64,000 bases of DNA, taken from assembly GCF_000797465.1 (NCBI RefSeq), contig NZ_JSWG01000009.1, positions 744,001 to 808,000 on the forward strand, read 5' to 3'. Positions within the stretch are counted from its first letter, which is position 1; each line of letters opens with the position of its first letter. The stretch comes from Psychroserpens jangbogonensis. Its GTDB lineage: Bacteria; Bacteroidota; Bacteroidia; Flavobacteriales; Flavobacteriaceae. Under the pieces are notes generated by a model. It searched no databases, was not told where the DNA came from, and saw only the letters and a list, made by a program, of their open reading frames with translations. A program made the translations under genes and the position numbers. Shown one piece after another: positions 8,740 through 18,090 of the stretch.

Positions 8740-10995
8740 TTAATCTTCTTTTTTATCTTCTCTTGGTTTACGATCATCACGACGGTTATCACGTCCGCGA
8801 TTATCTCTACTACCTCTGCTATCACGTCCACCAGAACGTTTATCATCTCTTGGTGGTCTTGCTACATAACCTTCAGGTTTTGGTAGGATAGCTTTACGAG
8901 AAACTTTCTCTTTACGCGTTCTTGGATCTTGACCAAAATACTTCACATCAAATACATCTCCCATGTTTACAACATCAGATACATTTTCTGTACGTTCCCA
9001 TGCCAATTCAGATACGTGTAATAAAACTTCGTTTCCTGGTGCATCCATATACTCAACAACAGCACCAAAATCTAACATCTTGATTACTTTTACTTCGTAT
9101 ACGCTACCAACAGTAGGCTTAAATAAGATAGCATCTATTTTCGCCATTACAGCATCAATACCTTCTCTTCCTACACCTAATATTTCAACGATACCTTCTT
9201 CAGTTACTGGATCCTCGTTAATAACGATAGTCGTCTCAGTTTCTTTTTGCATTTCCTGAATCACTTTTCCACCAGGTCCAATTAAGGCTCCAATAAATTC
9301 GTTAGGAACACGTCTTGTTACCATTGTAGGAGCATGATCTTTTACATCTGCATTTGGTGTAGCAATTGTATCTGTCAATTTCTCTAAGATATGTAAACGA
9401 CCAGCACGAGCTTGTTGAAGCGCGTTAACTAAAATCTCGTATGATAATCCTTTTACTTTAATATCCATTTGACAAGCTGTGATACCATCTGCAGTACCAG
9501 TCACTTTGAAATCCATATCTCCTAAGTGATCTTCATCACCTAAAATATCAGACAATACAGCATACTTTCCAGATTCAGCATCAGAAATTAATCCCATTGC
9601 AATACCAGAAACTGGTTTTGTCATCTGTACGCCAGCATCCATTAATGCCATTGTTCCGGCACATACTGTAGCCATTGAAGACGAACCGTTAGATTCTAAT
9701 ACTTCAGATACTATACGCACTGTGTAAGGACAGTCGTCAGGAATCATTCCTTTTAAACCACGTTGTGCTAAATTACCATGTCCAACTTCTCTACGAGAGG
9801 TTCCACGAATTGGTCTAGCTTCACCTGTACAAAAAGGAGGGAAGTTATAATGTAAATAGAAATTCTCTTCACCTTCGTGAGATGGCATATCTATTTTGTT
9901 TGCATCTCTAGATGTTCCTAAAGTAACAGTAGCTAATGCTTGAGTTTCTCCACGTGTAAAGATTGAAGAACCATGTGTAGATGGTAAGTAATCTACTTCA
10001 CACCAAATTGGTCTAATCTCGTCAGTCTTACGACCATCTAAACGCAAACCTTCATTTAAGGTTAAATCTCTAATCGCAGCTTTTTCTGCTTTTCTGTAAT
10101 AATCAGATACTAAACCACCGTAATCTTCCATTTCTTCTTCGGAAAACGTTGCTTTAATATCTTCTTTTATTTCTTTAAATGCAGCACTTCTTTCATGTTT
10201 AGCAGATCCAGCTTTTGCAATAGCATATACTTTATCATAAGCCATATCATGAATTTTCTTGGCTAAATCGGCTTCTTCTCTATCAGCTTCATATTCACGA
10301 ACTTCTTTCTTTCCGAATGCTTCAGCTAATCTTAATTGAGCAGCACATTGAACTTTAATAGCTTCATGAGCAAACTTAATAGCATCAGCCATTTCTTCTT
10401 CAGAAATCTCATCCATTTCGCCTTCTACCATCATTACTGAATCTGCAGAAGCACCAATCATCATATCTAAATCAGATTCTGCTAATTGCGCACGTGTTGG
10501 ATTGATTACAAATTCGCCATTTACACGACCAACTCTAGCTTCAGAGATAGCACATTCAAAAGGGAAATCTGATAATTGAATAGCAGCCGAAGCAGCTAAT
10601 CCAGCCATAGCATCTGGCATAACATCATCGTCATGAGACATTAATTGAATCATCACCTGAGTTTCTGCGGTATAATCTTTTGGGAATAATGGACGTAATA
10701 CACGATCCACTAGACGCATTGTTAATACTTCACCATCACTAGGTCTTGCTTCTCTTTTGAAGAAACCTCCTGGGTAACGACCTGCAGCAGCAAATTTTTC
10801 TCTGTAATCTACAGTTAACGGCAGAAAACCAAGGTCTTTTTGTTCGTAATTGGAAACAACTGTACATAATAACATACATTTCCCTGATTGCACGACAACG
10901 CTACCATGCGCTTGTTTTGCTAATTTTCCAGTTTCGATAGAAATTTCTCTACCGTCACCAAGGTCAATGACCTCTCTAAATACTTTTGGAATCAT
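8740..10995 (-). CDS. pnp: Polyribonucleotide nucleotidyltransferase (PNPase)
   Basis: Phosphorolytic 3'-5' exoribonuclease of mRNA decay. The 751-residue protein has two RNase PH domains. The first opens with the [16 protein letters not shown] segment, and the second holds [14 protein letters not shown] and the active-site region [12 protein letters not shown] domain follows near 560-620 ([15 protein letters not shown]) and an S1 domain near 625-695. The tail (about 700-751) is rich in Arg, Gly, Asp and Lys, a disordered extension likely to bind RNA. It lies downstream of rpsO, the classical rpsO-pnp order, but a terminator separates them and pnp has a long leader. Confidence 0.97.
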   Translation of the reverse strand: MIPKVFREVIDLGDGREISIETGKLAKQAHGSVVVQSGKCMLLCTVVSNYEQKDLGFLPLTVDYREKFAAAGRYPGGFFKREARPSDGEVLTMRLVDRVLRPLFPKDYTAETQVMIQLMSHDDDVMPDAMAGLAASAAIQLSDFPFECAISEARVGRVNGEFVINPTRAQLAESDLDMMIGASADSVMMVEGEMDEISEEEMADAIKFAHEAIKVQCAAQLRLAEAFGKKEVREYEADREEADLAKKIHDMAYDKVYAIAKAGSAKHERSAAFKEIKEDIKATFSEEEMEDYGGLVSDYYRKAEKAAIRDLTLNEGLRLDGRKTDEIRPIWCEVDYLPSTHGSSIFTRGETQALATVTLGTSRDANKIDMPSHEGEENFYLHYNFPPFCTGEARPIRGTSRREVGHGNLAQRGLKGMIPDDCPYTVRIVSEVLESNGSSSMATVCAGTMALMDAGVQMTKPVSGIAMGLISDAESGKYAVLSDILGDEDHLGDMDFKVTGTADGITACQMDIKVKGLSYEILVNALQQARAGRLHILEKLTDTIATPNADVKDHAPTMVTRRVPNEFIGALIGPGGKVIQEMQKETETTIVINEDPVTEEGIVEILGVGREGIDAVMAKIDAILFKPTVGSVYEVKVIKMLDFGAVVEYMDAPGNEVLLHVSELAWERTENVSDVVNMGDVFDVKYFGQDPRTRKEKVSRKAILPKPEGYVARPPRDDKRSGGRDSRGSRDNRGRDNRRDDRKPREDKKED

Positions 10996-11011
10996 AAATT
11001 TTTTAATTCTA

Positions 11012-11042
11012 GTTCGAGCACTATTGTTGATGCTTGAACAAT
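11012..11042 (-). promoter_or_regulatory. Possible alternative hairpins in the pnp leader
   Basis: Two overlapping stems can form just before the pnp start. GTTCGAGCA (11012-11020) pairs with TGCTTGAAC (11031-11039) with one mismatch. ATTGTT (11023-11028) pairs with AACAAT (11037-11042). They share bases 11037-11039, so they exclude each other. Further upstream the leader holds CACAACAAC repeats (about 11055-11085). PNPase represses its own leader in E. coli; a similar role here is inference. Confidence 0.35.
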
Positions 11043-11156
11043 GTTAAACAATGGTCGTTGTGTTGTTGTGTAGTTGTTGTGTGACCAATGAAAAACTATA
11101 ATTAGCTTCTTCAATTTTGGTTTTTATACTCGTCCAAAACCGAGTTATTATATATC

Positions 11157-11186
11157 AAAAAACCACGCTGTTAGGCGTGGTCTTTT
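11157..11186 (-). terminator. Terminator between rpsO and pnp
   Basis: ACCACGC (11162-11168) and GCGTGGT (11175-11181) form a perfect 7-bp stem. On the minus strand a T run follows (complement of 11157-11161). It lies 14 bases after the rpsO stop and should uncouple most rpsO transcription from pnp. Confidence 0.85.
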
Positions 11187-11194
11187 TGTTGAGA

Positions 11195-11464
11195 TTATTT
11201 TCTTAATCCTAATTCTTTAACTATCGCACGATATCTTAAGACATCTTTCTTAGTTAAGTAATCTAGTAAGCTTCTTCTCTTTCCTACTAACATAACTAAT
11301 GAGCGTTCTGTGTTATAATCTTTACGATTGCTTTTTAAATGAGCAGTTAAGTGCTCAATTCTCTGTGTGAAAATCGCAATCTGTCCTTCTGCAGAACCAG
11401 TGTCTTGTGCGTTTTTACCGTGTTTTTTAAAAAGTTTCTCTTTTTCTGTCTTTGATAAATACAT
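11195..11464 (-). CDS. rpsO: 30S ribosomal protein S15
   Basis: Primary 16S rRNA-binding protein of the small-subunit platform. I chose the ATG at 11464, which gives 89 residues starting MYLSKTEKEKLF, the standard S15 length. A longer frame opening at 11515 would add 17 unrelated residues. Family features include the HGKNAQDTGSAEGQIA segment, LTAHLKSNRKDYNTERSL and the C-terminal LTKKDVLRYRAIVKELGLRK. A strong promoter lies upstream and a terminator downstream, so the gene is mainly monocistronic. Confidence 0.97.
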   Translation of the reverse strand: MYLSKTEKEKLFKKHGKNAQDTGSAEGQIAIFTQRIEHLTAHLKSNRKDYNTERSLVMLVGKRRSLLDYLTKKDVLRYRAIVKELGLRK

Positions 11465-11519
11465 GCTAATATTGTTGTAAATGATTTTTATGTACGTTGA
11501 AAGTCGTTCTTTCAAGCGG

Positions 11520-11549
11520 CAAATATAGTAATTTTTAATGATTTACAAA
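11520..11549 (-). promoter_or_regulatory. Promoter of rpsO
   Basis: On the minus strand TTTG (11549-11546), an 18-base spacer and TATATTTG (11527-11520) give a near-perfect primary-sigma promoter of the phylum. The start of transcription would fall near 11514, leaving a leader of about 50 bases. Confidence 0.75.
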
Positions 11550-11647
11550 TTTTGAAATCACTGTTTTTTCCATTTTGAACGGAAAGATTAAACCTTTTCT
11601 AATTGATTAGGTCTTAACATCATAATTAACTATTAAAAGAAATAATC

Positions 11648-12493
11648 ATGAAAGAAAGACACGTTTTTAAGAAATCAATTTTTATGCTGGTATTTATTGC
11701 GTTTGCATTTGTAAGCTGCAGTGATGATGATTCTTCTGAAACAGAAGAACAAAATTTAGATATGACTGAGGTTATGCGCGCTGCGGAAGTAGATGTTGCA
11801 AGTGAATCTATTAGTGATATTATTATAGGTTCATACGAATTTCAAGAGAGTAGTGAACTAAACAGAACAACTAGTTCCCAGTCTAATTTACCAGATTGTG
11901 TAACTATTACTATTATAGTTGAACAAGGGTTTAGAGAGATTACTTTAGATTTTGGAACTGAAGGCTGTATTGTTAATGGACATTTGTTAAAAGGGCAAAT
12001 TGTGTTGTCATACACTAGAAATGTAGAAGCACAAGAAATTTTAATCAATTATGCTTTGGTTGATTTCTATTTTGACACAAAACAGATGATAGGAAGCAGA
12101 ACAATATTAAGGCAATTGTCAAATGACAATGGTAATCCTCAATTTACACATAATTTAGACCTTACTGTAACCTGGCCAAATGGAGCTGAAGCGAGTAGAG
12201 AAGGACTCAAAATTAGAGAATGGGTTGAGGGCTTCGGAAGTGGTGTCTTTAGTGATAATGTGTTTGAAGTTATAGGAAACTGGACAACAACTTTTGTGAA
12301 TGGAAACACACATACTTTTGAGGTGTTAACACCTTTAAGACGAGAAGTTGGTTGTTCTTATTTTGTGAGCGGTAATGTGGATATTCAACGTGCAAATTTT
12401 GGAGGCACGTTTGGTTATGGAAATGGAGATTGTGATAATGAAGCTACATTTACTTTTAATGATGGAACTGAGATTCCTATTATATTGAACTAG
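11648..12493 (+). CDS. Putative surface lipoprotein, function unknown
   Basis: The N-terminus is a lipoprotein signal ending FAFVSC with Cys24 lipidated. The next residues are SDDDSSE, which fits the Bacteroidota lipoprotein export signal (Ser and acidic residues directly after the Cys) that sends lipoproteins to the cell surface. The 281-residue body is mostly predicted beta strand with a DCVTITI / FGTEGCIVNG pattern and two further Cys residues (GCSYF, GDCDNE). I recognise no catalytic motif. It is flanked by the divergent rpsO promoter and a bidirectional terminator shared with accD. Confidence 0.85.
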   Translation: MKERHVFKKSIFMLVFIAFAFVSCSDDDSSETEEQNLDMTEVMRAAEVDVASESISDIIIGSYEFQESSELNRTTSSQSNLPDCVTITIIVEQGFREITLDFGTEGCIVNGHLLKGQIVLSYTRNVEAQEILINYALVDFYFDTKQMIGSRTILRQLSNDNGNPQFTHNLDLTVTWPNGAEASREGLKIREWVEGFGSGVFSDNVFEVIGNWTTTFVNGNTHTFEVLTPLRREVGCSYFVSGNVDIQRANFGGTFGYGNGDCDNEATFTFNDGTEIPIILN

Positions 12494-12511
12494 AAATTAA
12501 AGATTAGAGAT

Positions 12512-12546
12512 AAAAAAAAAGCGAGCCATTTGGCTCGCTTTTTTTT
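12512..12546. terminator. Bidirectional terminator between lipoprotein gene and accD
   Basis: GCGAGCCA (12521-12528) and TGGCTCGC (12531-12538) form a perfect 8-bp stem with a 2-base gap, flanked by nine A on the left and eight T on the right. It serves the plus-strand lipoprotein gene and the minus-strand accD. The accD stop codon (12545-12547) overlaps the T run. Confidence 0.92.
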
Positions 12547-13405
12547 ATGCAGTTCGTAAAGGTTGATTTTTTATTAAATCAATATATAAATTGATTTTCT
12601 TTTTTAAATATTTACGATGTGTTATAAAATCTAAGAAACCATGTTCTAATAAAAACTCAGAGGTCTGGAAACCTTCAGGCAGTTCTTTTCCTGTAGTATC
12701 TCTTACGACTCTTGGTCCAGCAAAACCGATTAAAGCACCAGGCTCACTAATGTTTATGTCACCTAGCATTGCGAACGATGCTGTAGTTCCACCAGTAGTT
12801 GGATCGGTGCATAAAGATATATAAGGAATGCCAGCGTCTGCTAATTGAGCCAATCTAACTGAAGTTTTTGCCAATTGCATTAAAGATAAAGCAGCTTCCA
12901 TCATACGTGCACCTCCAGATTTGGAAATGATCATAAATGGTATTTTTTTCTTTAAAGCATATTCGGCAGCTCGTGCAATTTTTTCACCAACAACACTTCC
13001 CATAGAACCTCCAATAAATGTAAAATCCATACAAGCAATTACTAAATCTTGTCCATTAGATTTTCCGACAGCTGTACGAACAGCATCTTTAAGATTAGTT
13101 TTTTCTTGTGCCGCTTTTAAACGGTCTGGATATTTTTTGGTGTCTTCAAACTTTAGTGGGTCTTTTGAAGTTAAGTCTGGGTCTAATTCTTTGAATTTAT
13201 TATCATCAAATAAAATTTCGAAATATTCTTTGCTTCCAATCCTTACGTGATATCCATCTTCTGGACTCACATAAAAGTTTTTCTCTAATTCTTTGGTGTC
13301 AACAATTTTACCCGTTGGAGATTTGTACCACAACCCTTTAGGTGTGTCTTTTTTCTCTTCGGTAGTTGTTTGTATACCCTTATCTTTTCTTTTAAACCAA
13401 GCCAT
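12545..13405 (-). CDS. accD: Acetyl-CoA carboxylase carboxyltransferase subunit beta
   Basis: Beta subunit of the carboxyltransferase that moves CO2 from biotin to acetyl-CoA in the first step of fatty-acid synthesis. At 286 residues it has the usual length. The crotonase-fold core is clear: [67 protein letters not shown]. The N-terminal zinc ribbon is degenerate: where E. coli AccD has two Cys-x2-Cys pairs this protein has KSPTGK and VSPEDG, with no cysteine. It is downstream of fbaA by 36 bases. Confidence 0.96.
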   Translation of the reverse strand: MAWFKRKDKGIQTTTEEKKDTPKGLWYKSPTGKIVDTKELEKNFYVSPEDGYHVRIGSKEYFEILFDDNKFKELDPDLTSKDPLKFEDTKKYPDRLKAAQEKTNLKDAVRTAVGKSNGQDLVIACMDFTFIGGSMGSVVGEKIARAAEYALKKKIPFMIISKSGGARMMEAALSLMQLAKTSVRLAQLADAGIPYISLCTDPTTGGTTASFAMLGDINISEPGALIGFAGPRVVRDTTGKELPEGFQTSEFLLEHGFLDFITHRKYLKKKINLYIDLIKNQPLRTA

Positions 13406-13436
13406 TTAATAAGATTTAGTTAATTAGTTTAGAGTG

Positions 13437-13444
13437 CAAAGTTA
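13437..13444 (-). promoter_or_regulatory. Candidate -7 element for accD
   Basis: On the minus strand TAACTTTG fits TAnnTTTG and lies 31 bases before the accD ATG. It overlaps the stop codon of fbaA, so the rest of the promoter would lie within the fbaA coding end. No convincing -33 TTTG was identified. Confidence 0.4.
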
Positions 13445-14509
13445 TAAAGTATTTACATTATTAAGGTCTTCAAATGCTTTTTTTAGACGGTCAACAAATG
13501 CATTCTCACCTTTTCGTAACCAAACTCGTGGATCATAATACTTTTTGTTAGGTACATCACTACCGTCAGGATTTCCAATTTGAGCTTTTAAATACGCTTC
13601 TTTTTCTCCCATATAATCACGAATACCGCTCATAAATGCATATTGCATATCTGTGTCAATATTCATTTTTATAACACCATATCCAATAGCTTCTCTTATC
13701 TCTTCTACTGTAGAACCAGAACCTCCGTGAAATACGAAATCAATATGATTATTAGGTAAATTATGTTTGCTGGAAAGAAATTCTTGAGAATTCATTAAGA
13801 TTTTTGGAGTCAGCTTAACGTTTCCAGGTTTGTAAACACCATGAACATTTCCAAAAGCAGCAGCAATTGTAAATTGATCACTTACTTTACTTAATTCTTC
13901 ATAAGCATAAGCAACTTCTTCAGGTTGTGTATATAATTTAGAATCATCAACATCGGTGTTATCTACACCATCTTCTTCTCCACCAGTTATACCTAGTTCG
14001 ATTTCTAAAGTCATTCCCATTTTGCTCATTCGCTCAAGGTATGTTTTACATATTTCTATATTTTCTTCAATAGGTTCTTCAGATAAATCAATCATGTGAG
14101 AACTATATAAAGATTTTCCTGTTTCTTTGAAATGTAGTTCACTAGCATCTAACAAACCGTCTATCCAAGGCAATAGTTTTTTTGCACAATGATCGGTATG
14201 TAAAATCACAGGAACATCATAAGCTTCAGCCATGAGATGTATGTGTTTTGCTCCTGCTATTGAACCTGCAATAGCTGCTTTTTGATCTTCGTTACTTAAT
14301 CCTTTTCCTGCATTGAATTGTGCACCACCATTTGAAAACTGAATAATAACTGGTGCATTTAATTCTTTTGCAGTTTCTAAAACACCATTAATGGTATTCG
14401 ATCCTATAACATTAACTGCTGGTAAGGCAAACCCTTTTTCTTTAGCTAGTTTAAAAATCTCTTGAACTTCACGTCCTGTAGCAACTCCACCTTTGATATT
14501 ATGACTCAT
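13442..14509 (-). CDS. fbaA: Fructose-bisphosphate aldolase, class II
   Basis: Zinc-dependent aldolase that splits fructose 1,6-bisphosphate in glycolysis and makes it in gluconeogenesis. The 355-residue length and motifs match the class IIA (FbaA) group: VPVILHTDHCAKK with the catalytic Asp and a zinc His, LEIELGITGGEEDGVDN, AFGNVHGVYKPG and FVFHGGSGS for the other zinc and phosphate ligands, and KMNIDTDMQYAF. It lies between tamL and accD and may be partly cotranscribed with accD. Confidence 0.97.
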   Translation of the reverse strand: MSHNIKGGVATGREVQEIFKLAKEKGFALPAVNVIGSNTINGVLETAKELNAPVIIQFSNGGAQFNAGKGLSNEDQKAAIAGSIAGAKHIHLMAEAYDVPVILHTDHCAKKLLPWIDGLLDASELHFKETGKSLYSSHMIDLSEEPIEENIEICKTYLERMSKMGMTLEIELGITGGEEDGVDNTDVDDSKLYTQPEEVAYAYEELSKVSDQFTIAAAFGNVHGVYKPGNVKLTPKILMNSQEFLSSKHNLPNNHIDFVFHGGSGSTVEEIREAIGYGVIKMNIDTDMQYAFMSGIRDYMGEKEAYLKAQIGNPDGSDVPNKKYYDPRVWLRKGENAFVDRLKKAFEDLNNVNTL

Positions 14510-14542
14510 TATTGTGATTTTATAAGTTGAAAATTAAGTTAT

Positions 14543-14550
14543 CAAAAATA
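14543..14550 (-). promoter_or_regulatory. Candidate -7 element for fbaA
   Basis: TATTTTTG on the minus strand fits TAnnTTTG, 33 bases before the fbaA ATG. The expected -33 TTTG is not evident, so the call rests on one element. Confidence 0.35.
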
Positions 14551-14628
14551 CACAATTTTTAAATAAATTAAGCGCTATTTATCACATAGATGACTAATGT
14601 ATCTACGCAAACGTTATTGTTGAAAAGA

Positions 14629-17163
14629 TTAAAAAGGATAGTTTATACCTATGTTGTAGACGGCATTTCCGAAATTGTAATCCTTAAACCATCGAGAGCC
14701 AGGTGGTCTTGATGGGTCATAAGTTTTTAACCCTGCATCTAGTCTTAAAACGAAGAAACTAAAATCATATCGTAAACCAAATCCAGAACCGACGGCTATA
14801 TTTTCTAGAGAACTAAGTCCTTCGAAAGTAGCAGCTTTATCTTCGACGTCATCAAGAACATTCCAAATATTTCCTGCATCAACAAAAATGGCACCATTAA
14901 AACGACCAACAAGATTAAAACGTTGTTCTATACTTAAAGTGATTTTCATATTTGCTTCATTAAACTCATTTGTAGATAATGAGCTTCCTGGTCCGAGATT
15001 ATAAGCCGACCAAGCCCTAATGTCGTTTGGTCCACCTGCAAAGAAACTTTCAGCAAAAGGAATGTTATCAGAGTTGCCAAAAGGAATTGCAATTCCGAAA
15101 TAACTTCTTATCGCTAATACATTTTTCTTACCTAAATCCCAATGTTTAACATAGTCGAATTCGGTTTTTATAAACTGTGAAAAAGGAACGCCAAGTATTT
15201 CATATTTACCATTGTCATTTTTACTTAAATTAAGTGGTTTGGCTAAGCTTGTAAATAAGTTTCCAGCGGTTTCAACTCTAAATCTAAAAATTGAAAAATC
15301 ATTATCAAAAAGATTTTCTCTTCGGTCTTTGACATAGTTGAAGCTCGTAGAAAAAATAAGGTTGTCTTCCGTAAGACGGTCTTTACGTTGTGAAATGTTA
15401 TTGACATCCTCATAGTTATCATCATCTGGATTTAATGAGGTGTTATCGGCTAAAACATCATCAATAAAAATATCAGCTCCATCAGGTATAGATAAATCAT
15501 CATTATTGTCTATATAGTCAATGTCTTTAGCAATTTGATTTAGTCGATCATATGAATTTTGATAGACGCCAAAGTAATTATCTATATTTAAGTTTTTTAC
15601 AAACTGTACATTAAATAAATCAATATTATTAGTCACTTTTTCTGATGGGAACCAATTATAGTTTAAGGCACCTGTTAAAGTTTGTTTGTCTAGCCCAATA
15701 TTACGTTGACTAGTCGTGCCTGCACTAATTCGTGTACTTGGAGACATGTATTTCGGAATAATTTTGTCTGTATTAAATGGCACAAAAAATCTAGGGATAT
15801 TGAGTTTTAAGTTCACACCAAATTCATTAATATCAAAAAATTGATCTTTACTGTCTGAGGCGTCTTTTGAAGCTCCAATAGATCCCAAACCAGATATTTC
15901 AAAAGTTTCAGCACCTCTAAAAATATTCCTGATAATAAGTCCAGTACTTATAGAAAATCCTACAGTTTGTATATTACTTTGAGTCACATCAAAATCAAAA
16001 CCTAAATCATATTTCTTTTTGGGTGACAGATATATATTTGCTGTTAATGTGGTGTCTTGTTCATTTTCAATGTATTCAATATTCGGATAGTTAAATGCTT
16101 TTAATTCACTCAAATACCTGTAAGTTCTGGTTCTATCAATATCTCTAAATATTTTGCCTTTCGATATAAAAATAGCATCGGTCAAGGCCTTTGGTCTATA
16201 CTTTAATTTCTCATAACTGTAAAGATTATAATTTTCATATTCAACAGAATCTGTAATGGTCTTCTCTTTGTTCTCAAATCTATAATCGCTATAGATATTG
16301 ACATCTTTTATTTTATAAATTTTAAATGGAACGCGTGATATAGAATCTTCAGATCTAATAGCTCTGTTTTCTATAATTAACTCTGTGTTCACCTTGTCTC
16401 CTGGTAAAATGGTATCAATATCATACCTTATATAGTCTTGTCCAAAATGGTACAAGCCAGAATTTCTAAGCTCTGTAGTTAGTCTATTGCGTTCTTTAGT
16501 ATAGTTCAATTCGTCAAATTGTTGCCCTTGTTTTAAAAGTGAATTTTTTTTGAATTTTGAACGGTATAACGAGTCGACTATTGGAGTTGCTATATCGATG
16601 GTAATAGAATCTAAAAAATATGGGTTACCTCGAACAATATTATAGGTGACAGTTGCTTTTTTAGTGCTATCCTTTTGAATGTCAAAACTTGTGTTAACAT
16701 TAAACCACCCTTTACTATAAAAATATTTTCTTAGTCCTGCAGCTGTTTTTTCTGCTTTATTCTCATTTAAAATAACAGGAGCTTCACCAGTTTTTTTAAT
16801 CCAATTATTAAAACCTTTCTTTGAATTAATTAGGGCTTCATATTGTTTTAAAGAGAGTAATTTTTTTTGACCAGTTCTTGGGTTTTCCGGGTTTCGATAT
16901 TTGTTATTTAAAATGGAATCTATATTAGGTCTAGCTAGATTAAATATATGAAGTCGGAGAGGTACGCCTAATAATTCGCCATTAGGTTTTTGGTAAATAA
17001 GATTGCTAACTGTTTCAGTCTTGTCTTTTTTACCATCAATCAATACGGTGTTTTCAGTTAATAAATGTTCATTTTTACCAACATGTTTCATGACATTACA
17101 TGAGGTTGTAAATGAGACAATCATTAAGAGAAGCGATATGTAATAGAGGCTTTTTTTCAACAA
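14629..17163 (-). CDS. tamL: TamL-type Omp85 outer-membrane lipoprotein
   Basis: Omp85-superfamily assembly factor that replaces TamA in Bacteroidota and works with TamB in outer-membrane biogenesis. A lipoprotein signal ends FTTSC (Cys22). POTRA-like modules occupy roughly residues 50-420 (for example KGWFNVNTSFDI and NPYFLDSITIDI). A 16-stranded barrel follows, with the family motif FAESFFAGGPNDIRAW and the closing segment SGFGLRYDFSFFVLRLDAGL. The last residue is Phe, as in barrel sorting signals. The start is TTG, with a second TTG as the next codon; the nearest ATG (residue 14) would leave too short a signal. It is divergent from the methyltransferase gene. Confidence 0.9.
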   Translation of the reverse strand: MLKKSLYYISLLLMIVSFTTSCNVMKHVGKNEHLLTENTVLIDGKKDKTETVSNLIYQKPNGELLGVPLRLHIFNLARPNIDSILNNKYRNPENPRTGQKKLLSLKQYEALINSKKGFNNWIKKTGEAPVILNENKAEKTAAGLRKYFYSKGWFNVNTSFDIQKDSTKKATVTYNIVRGNPYFLDSITIDIATPIVDSLYRSKFKKNSLLKQGQQFDELNYTKERNRLTTELRNSGLYHFGQDYIRYDIDTILPGDKVNTELIIENRAIRSEDSISRVPFKIYKIKDVNIYSDYRFENKEKTITDSVEYENYNLYSYEKLKYRPKALTDAIFISKGKIFRDIDRTRTYRYLSELKAFNYPNIEYIENEQDTTLTANIYLSPKKKYDLGFDFDVTQSNIQTVGFSISTGLIIRNIFRGAETFEISGLGSIGASKDASDSKDQFFDINEFGVNLKLNIPRFFVPFNTDKIIPKYMSPSTRISAGTTSQRNIGLDKQTLTGALNYNWFPSEKVTNNIDLFNVQFVKNLNIDNYFGVYQNSYDRLNQIAKDIDYIDNNDDLSIPDGADIFIDDVLADNTSLNPDDDNYEDVNNISQRKDRLTEDNLIFSTSFNYVKDRRENLFDNDFSIFRFRVETAGNLFTSLAKPLNLSKNDNGKYEILGVPFSQFIKTEFDYVKHWDLGKKNVLAIRSYFGIAIPFGNSDNIPFAESFFAGGPNDIRAWSAYNLGPGSSLSTNEFNEANMKITLSIEQRFNLVGRFNGAIFVDAGNIWNVLDDVEDKAATFEGLSSLENIAVGSGFGLRYDFSFFVLRLDAGLKTYDPSRPPGSRWFKDYNFGNAVYNIGINYPF

Positions 17164-17285
17164 AAATCAATTAGAAAAACGACGTAATTCAAATGTACTG
17201 TTTTAATGTTCTATAGCATAACAAAAAATAGACCAAAAAAGTATTACTTTGTAAATCCTATTCAAGTAACAAAAGTAAATACATT

Positions 17286-18002
17286 GTGAGTATATTAAAA
17301 AATGAGATAAAGTTAATTAAATCCTTAGGTCAAAAAAAGTTTAGACATCAAGAGAAACTTTTTTTAGTAGAAGGAATAAAGGGCATTCGCGAATTTTTAG
17401 ATTCGGAATTTGAGTTGTACCAATTATTCGCAACTGATGCTATTTTTGATGCTGAGACAACTTTAATTTCGCCAAAAGATCTTCAACGAATTAGTGCATT
17501 AAAAACACCTAATACTGCACTAGCTATTTTTAAAATGCCAGAACCAAAATCTATAAAAGAATCGTCTTTAGTATTAGCTCTGGATGATGTAAGAGATCCT
17601 GGGAATTTAGGAACAATAATACGTCTGTGTGATTGGTTTGGAATAGAAAACCTTGTTTGTAGTTTAGAAACTGTTGATTGTTACAATCCTAAAGTTGTGC
17701 AAGCCACAATGGGTTCGTTAACTCGAGTACAAATTAATTATATAGATTTGGATGACTATCTTAAACATTCGGAGCTTGAAACCTATGGAACTTTTATGGA
17801 TGGAAAAAGTATTTATTCAGAAACCTTGCCAAAAAAAGGCATCATAATAATGGGTAATGAAGCTAACGGGGTTTCTCCGAAAATTGAAAGCTTAGTCCAT
17901 AAGAAATTAGGTATTCCTCGTTTTGGAAATTTGAAAGCTACTGAAAGCTTAAATGTGGCAACAGCGACAGCAATTGTATTGAGTGCTTTCAAAGGCCAAT
18001 GA
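17286..18002 (+). CDS. TrmH/SpoU-family RNA 2'-O-methyltransferase
   Basis: SAM-dependent ribose methyltransferase of the SPOUT class. The N-terminal substrate-binding domain (about residues 10-80) is followed by the trefoil-knot domain with the three SpoU motifs: LALDDVRDPGNLGTIIR, IIIMGNEANGVS and IPRFGNLKATESLNVATA. The 238-residue length is close to RlmB-type enzymes, but the target nucleotide, rRNA or tRNA, cannot be told from sequence alone. The start is GTG. It is divergent from tamL with 122 bases between them. Confidence 0.9.
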   Translation: MSILKNEIKLIKSLGQKKFRHQEKLFLVEGIKGIREFLDSEFELYQLFATDAIFDAETTLISPKDLQRISALKTPNTALAIFKMPEPKSIKESSLVLALDDVRDPGNLGTIIRLCDWFGIENLVCSLETVDCYNPKVVQATMGSLTRVQINYIDLDDYLKHSELETYGTFMDGKSIYSETLPKKGIIIMGNEANGVSPKIESLVHKKLGIPRFGNLKATESLNVATATAIVLSAFKGQ

Positions 18003-18090
18003 TATTTTTTCAATAAACATTTTAAAATACCGTTATTACTGTTAAAAAAGGCATGGATTTTGCATATCTTTACTCATAAAACCATCTTAA

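Noticed and set aside
11465-11515. Longer rpsO start at 11515
   Set aside because: It adds 17 residues unlike any S15 N-terminus; the ATG at 11464 gives the standard 89 residues.
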